DNA of 64,000 nucleotides from Bacteroidota bacterium (GTDB lineage Bacteria; Bacteroidota; Bacteroidia; Chitinophagales; Chitinophagaceae). Location: the NCBI GenBank assembly GCA_018266775.1, contig JAFDZS010000009.1, positions 85,886-149,885 of the forward strand. The letters run 5' to 3'. This document shows positions 60,933-64,000 of this stretch, piece by piece. The notes beneath the pieces are model-generated. The model did not search any database. It saw only the letters and a program-made list of their open reading frames with translations, and was not told the origin of the DNA. Within the stretch, counting starts at the first letter, position 1. Each line of letters begins with the position of its first letter. A program made the position numbers and the translations under genes.

Positions 60933-62704
60933 TAACTAAAATTCAGTTGATGATGAAATGGCGTGGTACCGGTGATGTACACATAATTGCCTTTTGTATG
61001 CAATGTGCCAAAATGAGTGCTGTAGCGTTCACCCTCCAGGTTGGTAATGTTTTTATGCGTTACTGCACCGGGGCCAAAACGAATGCTGTCTTCACCAGAA
61101 GTAAACGTTCCATAACCGTTTTCTAAAAACTGGTTCCTGTTGTCATCAGCCGTTATACCGGTTACTGTTCCTCCTTCTGCAAAACATAATTCAATAGTTA
61201 CGGCAACACCTTTGGTTCCTGTAATATCCAATTCTATTTGATATTGCCCATCCTGTACTGTAAAAGCAATGGTGGTATCCAGTGTTTTTACATTGCTTAC
61301 GGGACGATCCTGAAAATCCATTTTATTCCAGAAGCGGCCATCAATACTGGGCGATAATGCATAATCGCCATCCACTTTTCTTTTGCTTTTAGGTAATGGC
61401 TGATAATAAGGAACCGTTAATTTCTTATGCAATATATAGCGTTTATCCTTTTGCGTAAGTCCTTTGCTGTAAAAATATCCTGTGGCGAAAAAGCCACAGG
61501 ATAAACGCATAAAACGCAGAATTGCATTGCCTTTGCGGAATGCAAAAAAATCGGGACTTACTGAGCGGCCTGATGCAATGATCAAAGGCCAGTCTACCCC
61601 GCCAAATAATGTTGCAGTTGTGTTATGATTTCTTAATCTTAATAAATGAGAAGTGGTAAACCATTTGTTATATTCCACCGGTAATGTTGCCGGTGCAGGC
61701 ATGCGTTGCTGCAGCGTTTCGTTTTCCAAATAGAAACAAAGGCTTCTGTCCAGCACTTCTTCTTTAAATCCTTTCATCTGCTCAATGGCTTTGGCAATGG
61801 CTGCAAAAAATGCATCATTAAAATGGTTTGCCATCCATCGGTAATAATTATAATAGGAAACAATCGTTTTACCAATGTATTGATCCTGCCTGCGGGAATC
61901 GGTAGTTACCAAATCCCCGTTCGGCTCCAGGTAATAATATGTGCTTTCTAAATTCCTTTTTACATATTGCAATAACTGCGGCTTGCGCAGCAGCCTTGCC
62001 ATGGTGAGTAATGAATTATTTTCCACGCCACCATACAGCCTGCTGCGTTCCGGGTAATGGCCATCTTTATCCATGAAGATGCCTTCGCCCAGCCAGTCTT
62101 CAATACGGCTTAAATATTTTTGTGATGGTGCCAATGCGTTTACTCTTGCCAATGCTGCACAAATTACCCAACGGTGGTTGGGTGTATGCACACCTCCTGT
62201 TACCAATGCTGCCGCACTTTTTTCGATGAACAGTTGTAATTGCTGCCGCATGCTTTCCAATGCAGCGTTGCCATCTTTTTTCAAAATGAACGCTGCTGCC
62301 GTTAAAGGTTCCAACAGAAAAGCGGTATCTGGCGGAGATTCCAGGTTGCCGATATTTACTGTTCCATCTTCTGTTTGATATTGCTGTAAGCCGGCAACAA
62401 TTTCCTGCAGTTTTGGTAACACTAATTCGCTGTGAAAATATTTTGATAAAGCGTAACAATACGAAGCTGAGAGTACTGCTAAGTCGTAACCTGATTTTCT
62501 GCTGAACATAAATGCACCATTTCCTGTACCGGCCAGTAGTTTATCCACCTGTGCATCGTTAGCTGCAGCCAATGACTGCATGAATGCCTCATCAGTATTG
62601 CTGTTGTGCCACAACTGCAAAGGGGTATTGGCCATTGCATTGGCTGCCGGAGCCAATGCAGCCATTGCAGACAGTTTGATAAATGTGTTCCTTTTCATAT
62701 TCAT
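60932..62704 (-). CDS. Exported toroid protein, possible polysaccharide lyase-like, function unknown
   Basis: I do not firmly recognise this 590-aa protein. It has an N-terminal signal-like segment (FIKLSAMAALAPAANAMANT, about 8-27) without a twin-arginine pair. The first ~330 residues look like an (alpha/alpha) toroid (repeated helix pairs; HTPNHRWVICAAL, YGGVENNSLLTMARLL, SRRQDQYIGKT). The last ~230 look like a beta-sandwich. This is the layout of heparinase II/III-like and related polysaccharide lyases. Possible catalytic residues in the N-H-R-W and Y-x-x-Y segments cannot be verified by eye. It is translationally coupled to the HGSNAT-like gene and lies 27 bp after the phosphatase gene. 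Confidence 0.6.
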   Translation of the reverse strand: MNMKRNTFIKLSAMAALAPAANAMANTPLQLWHNSNTDEAFMQSLAAANDAQVDKLLAGTGNGAFMFSRKSGYDLAVLSASYCYALSKYFHSELVLPKLQEIVAGLQQYQTEDGTVNIGNLESPPDTAFLLEPLTAAAFILKKDGNAALESMRQQLQLFIEKSAAALVTGGVHTPNHRWVICAALARVNALAPSQKYLSRIEDWLGEGIFMDKDGHYPERSRLYGGVENNSLLTMARLLRKPQLLQYVKRNLESTYYYLEPNGDLVTTDSRRQDQYIGKTIVSYYNYYRWMANHFNDAFFAAIAKAIEQMKGFKEEVLDRSLCFYLENETLQQRMPAPATLPVEYNKWFTTSHLLRLRNHNTTATLFGGVDWPLIIASGRSVSPDFFAFRKGNAILRFMRLSCGFFATGYFYSKGLTQKDKRYILHKKLTVPYYQPLPKSKRKVDGDYALSPSIDGRFWNKMDFQDRPVSNVKTLDTTIAFTVQDGQYQIELDITGTKGVAVTIELCFAEGGTVTGITADDNRNQFLENGYGTFTSGEDSIRFGPGAVTHKNITNLEGERYSTHFGTLHTKGNYVYITGTTPFHHQLNFS

Positions 62705-62731
62705 AGCAATGCTGCAGGCGTTTCGCCATTA

Positions 62732-63718
62732 TCATTTACTGATAGTGGTGCTGTAAATAATTTTCCCGGTATAATCCACTGCAGTAACCGTCATTGCAGT
62801 GGTGGTTACTGTAAATACCATAAACCCGTATTCAGATGCCAGCATCTTTGCTTCCGGTATTACATGTACGGGTGTACGCTCAGATGCTGACCCTGTTATA
62901 AAGTGCTGTGTTGTACCATTGGCTACCAAATGCTGCAGGCTGTGTTCATGCCCGGCTAAAAAAACATCCACACCATATTGATCAAATAAAGGTTTCAGTG
63001 TGCGCCTGATGGCCTTGGTATCATAGCCTTCTGTTCTGCTGCCGCCGGTAAACATGGGGTGATGCCCCACTACAACCTTCCACTTAATATTTTTATTTCC
63101 TGCTGCCTGTTTCAGCTGTGTTGCAATCCATTTTTTCTGTGCAGCACTGTCCGCCGTTTTTACATTCGGCCCATATTCAGGGTTGCTGTAAAACTCCGGT
63201 ATCAACGGATTGGTATCAATAAATAAAAAAAGAATTTTGCTTGCTGTATCTCCCGGTATGCTGATCAGTTTGGAATAATACCGTGCCGGCATTTTCCACC
63301 TGCGGCTGATTTTGGAATACCGTACCTGTGCATCAGGATTGGTTTTGTAATCATGATTGCCCAGTACCGGATACCAATCCCACTGTAATGAAAATGCGGT
63401 ATAAATATCTTCGAAAGAATACCGCCACAAAGGATCCCACTCACTGACCACACCACTGGGATAAAAATTATCTCCCACTGCAATGGTAAATTGTGATTTT
63501 ACTTCGGCGGCTGTTTTGCCCATTTGTGCTGCCACCTGCTTTTGATGGTCTTCACCAACACGGCCCCAATCGCCCATGGCAATAAAGTTGAGTGCGCCCG
63601 GCGGAGTGGCAATTTGTTTAGGCAGTATAACTGTTGCACTATCTTTAATATACACCTGTGCTTTTGCCAGGTTCAGCAGTAATACCGGTAATAATAATGT
63701 GAGGTATGTTTTTTTCAT
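62732..63718 (-). CDS. Exported tartrate-resistant-type purple acid phosphatase
   Basis: The 328-aa calcineurin-like phosphoesterase has a signal peptide (ending LAKAQ, about residue 21). All five metal-site motifs of small purple acid phosphatases are present: GDWG (49-52), GDNFY (82-86), GNHDY (120-124), GHHP (218-221) and GHEH (256-259). It would hydrolyse phosphomonoesters outside the inner membrane. The family binds an Fe-Fe or Fe-metal pair, and the purple-making tyrosine is Tyr86 in GDNFY. It is the first gene after susD in the locus, so it may remove phosphate from a phosphorylated glycan or supply phosphate. A terminator separates it from susD. Confidence 0.88.
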   Translation of the reverse strand: MKKTYLTLLLPVLLLNLAKAQVYIKDSATVILPKQIATPPGALNFIAMGDWGRVGEDHQKQVAAQMGKTAAEVKSQFTIAVGDNFYPSGVVSEWDPLWRYSFEDIYTAFSLQWDWYPVLGNHDYKTNPDAQVRYSKISRRWKMPARYYSKLISIPGDTASKILFLFIDTNPLIPEFYSNPEYGPNVKTADSAAQKKWIATQLKQAAGNKNIKWKVVVGHHPMFTGGSRTEGYDTKAIRRTLKPLFDQYGVDVFLAGHEHSLQHLVANGTTQHFITGSASERTPVHVIPEAKMLASEYGFMVFTVTTTAMTVTAVDYTGKIIYSTTISK

Positions 63719-63743
63719 GCTGCTAAATTACCCAACCAAAAGT

Positions 63744-63771
63744 AAAACCCGAAGTATATACTCCGGGCTTT
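63744..63771 (-). terminator. Hairpin terminator after the partial susD
   Basis: CCCGAAGTA and TACTCCGGG pair across a two-base centre with one G-U wobble on the minus-strand RNA, flanked by AAAG and followed on that strand by TTTTACTTTT. It lies between the susD stop and the phosphatase start and may act as a partial terminator within the locus. Confidence 0.55.
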
Positions 63772-63798
63772 AATTGATTGACTGCTACTATGAGAAAA

Positions 63799-64000
63799 TT
63801 AATATCCGGGGTTTTGCGACAGGTTCGGGTTGGCAGCCAATGCTACAGTAGGAATCGGGAAGAGCCTCCTGTATGCTTCTGCATTGGTTTTAAAACCCCA
63901 GCTGTCTTCGTATTTACCAAAACGGATCATATCGTTCCTGTGCCATGTTTCCCATGAAAATTCACGGCTTCTTTCTTTATATAAATCATCCAGCGTTACT
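63799..64000 (-). CDS. SusD/RagB-type lipoprotein, partial (C-terminus only)
   Basis: The minus-strand frame from the right edge to a TAA at 63799-63801 encodes the last 66 residues or so of a SusD protein. Typical C-terminal features are LYKERSREFSWETWHRNDMI, then RFGKYEDSWGFKT, RLFPIPTVAL and the final ANPNLSQNPGY, which parallels the ending of the SusD at 29927-31621. The rest, and presumably its SusC partner, lie outside the window. It marks the 5' side of the large minus-strand locus ending with uxuA. Confidence 0.9.
   Translation of the reverse strand, partial: VTLDDLYKERSREFSWETWHRNDMIRFGKYEDSWGFKTNAEAYRRLFPIPTVALAANPNLSQNPGY

Overview
The window is from a Bacteroidota chromosome, most likely a Chitinophagaceae-type soil or plant-associated glycan degrader. 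The evidence is two SusC/SusD-type loci, many signal-peptide and lipoprotein glycoside hydrolases, FG-GAP/ASPIC lipoproteins, an SSS symporter, TAnnTTTG-like -7 elements and few Shine-Dalgarno sequences. This assignment is inferred from gene content; no rRNA or tRNA gene was seen.

Layout. (1) 36-3371: a membrane protein of the 'site-specific recombinase Gcr' family diverges from clpS and two small YCII/YdeI-type genes. (2) 3430-11526: a six-gene minus-strand cluster holds a FecA-like TonB receptor, two vanadium-haloperoxidase/PAP2-type lipoproteins, two outer-membrane barrels and a small anchored protein of unknown function. (3) 11649-18520: an oligosaccharide locus holds GH65 and GH13 on the minus strand, diverging from an MFS sugar porter and a GH32 fructosidase. 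(4) 18575-19804: an orphan anchored protein is followed by a 90-bp hairpin repeat array. (5) 19805-37617: an operon of susC, susD and three tandem FG-GAP/ASPIC lipoproteins is followed by a LacI regulator and a second GH13. Sites related to GCAAACGTTTGC or AATCGTTTGCGAAAACGGTT lie in the promoter regions of blocks 3 and 5, so one LacI regulon probably controls both. (6) 37769-45765: a DapA-family enzyme, a membrane di-iron hydroxylase, and a tight plus-strand operon of GH130, a GIY-YIG protein, hydroxyproline epimerase, a PqqB-like hydrolase and GH3. (7) 45766-46491: five 141-bp units built from REP-like imperfect palindromes in alternating orientation. (8) 46492-64000: a long minus-strand polysaccharide utilisation locus. 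In transcription order it holds a SusD that runs off the right edge, a tartrate-resistant-type acid phosphatase, a toroid protein, an HGSNAT-like acyltransferase, an SSS symporter, GH89, GH28, GH92, GH95, GH28 and uxuA.

How the parts fit together. Blocks 3 and 5 look like uptake and hydrolysis of small alpha-glucosides and fructosides. SusCD imports, surface or periplasmic GH13, GH65 and GH32 cleave, the MFS porter carries sugars inward, and LacI senses a product. Block 8 targets a branched, decorated glycan containing galacturonate, fucose or galactose, mannose and alpha-GlcNAc. Block 6 adds hydroxyproline enzymes, which would suit plant hydroxyproline-rich glycoproteins. The most unusual items are the paired haloperoxidase/TonB cluster, the triple FG-GAP set behind a terminator-like hairpin, the GH89-HGSNAT pair that mirrors lysosomal heparan sulfate degradation, and the two REP-like arrays.
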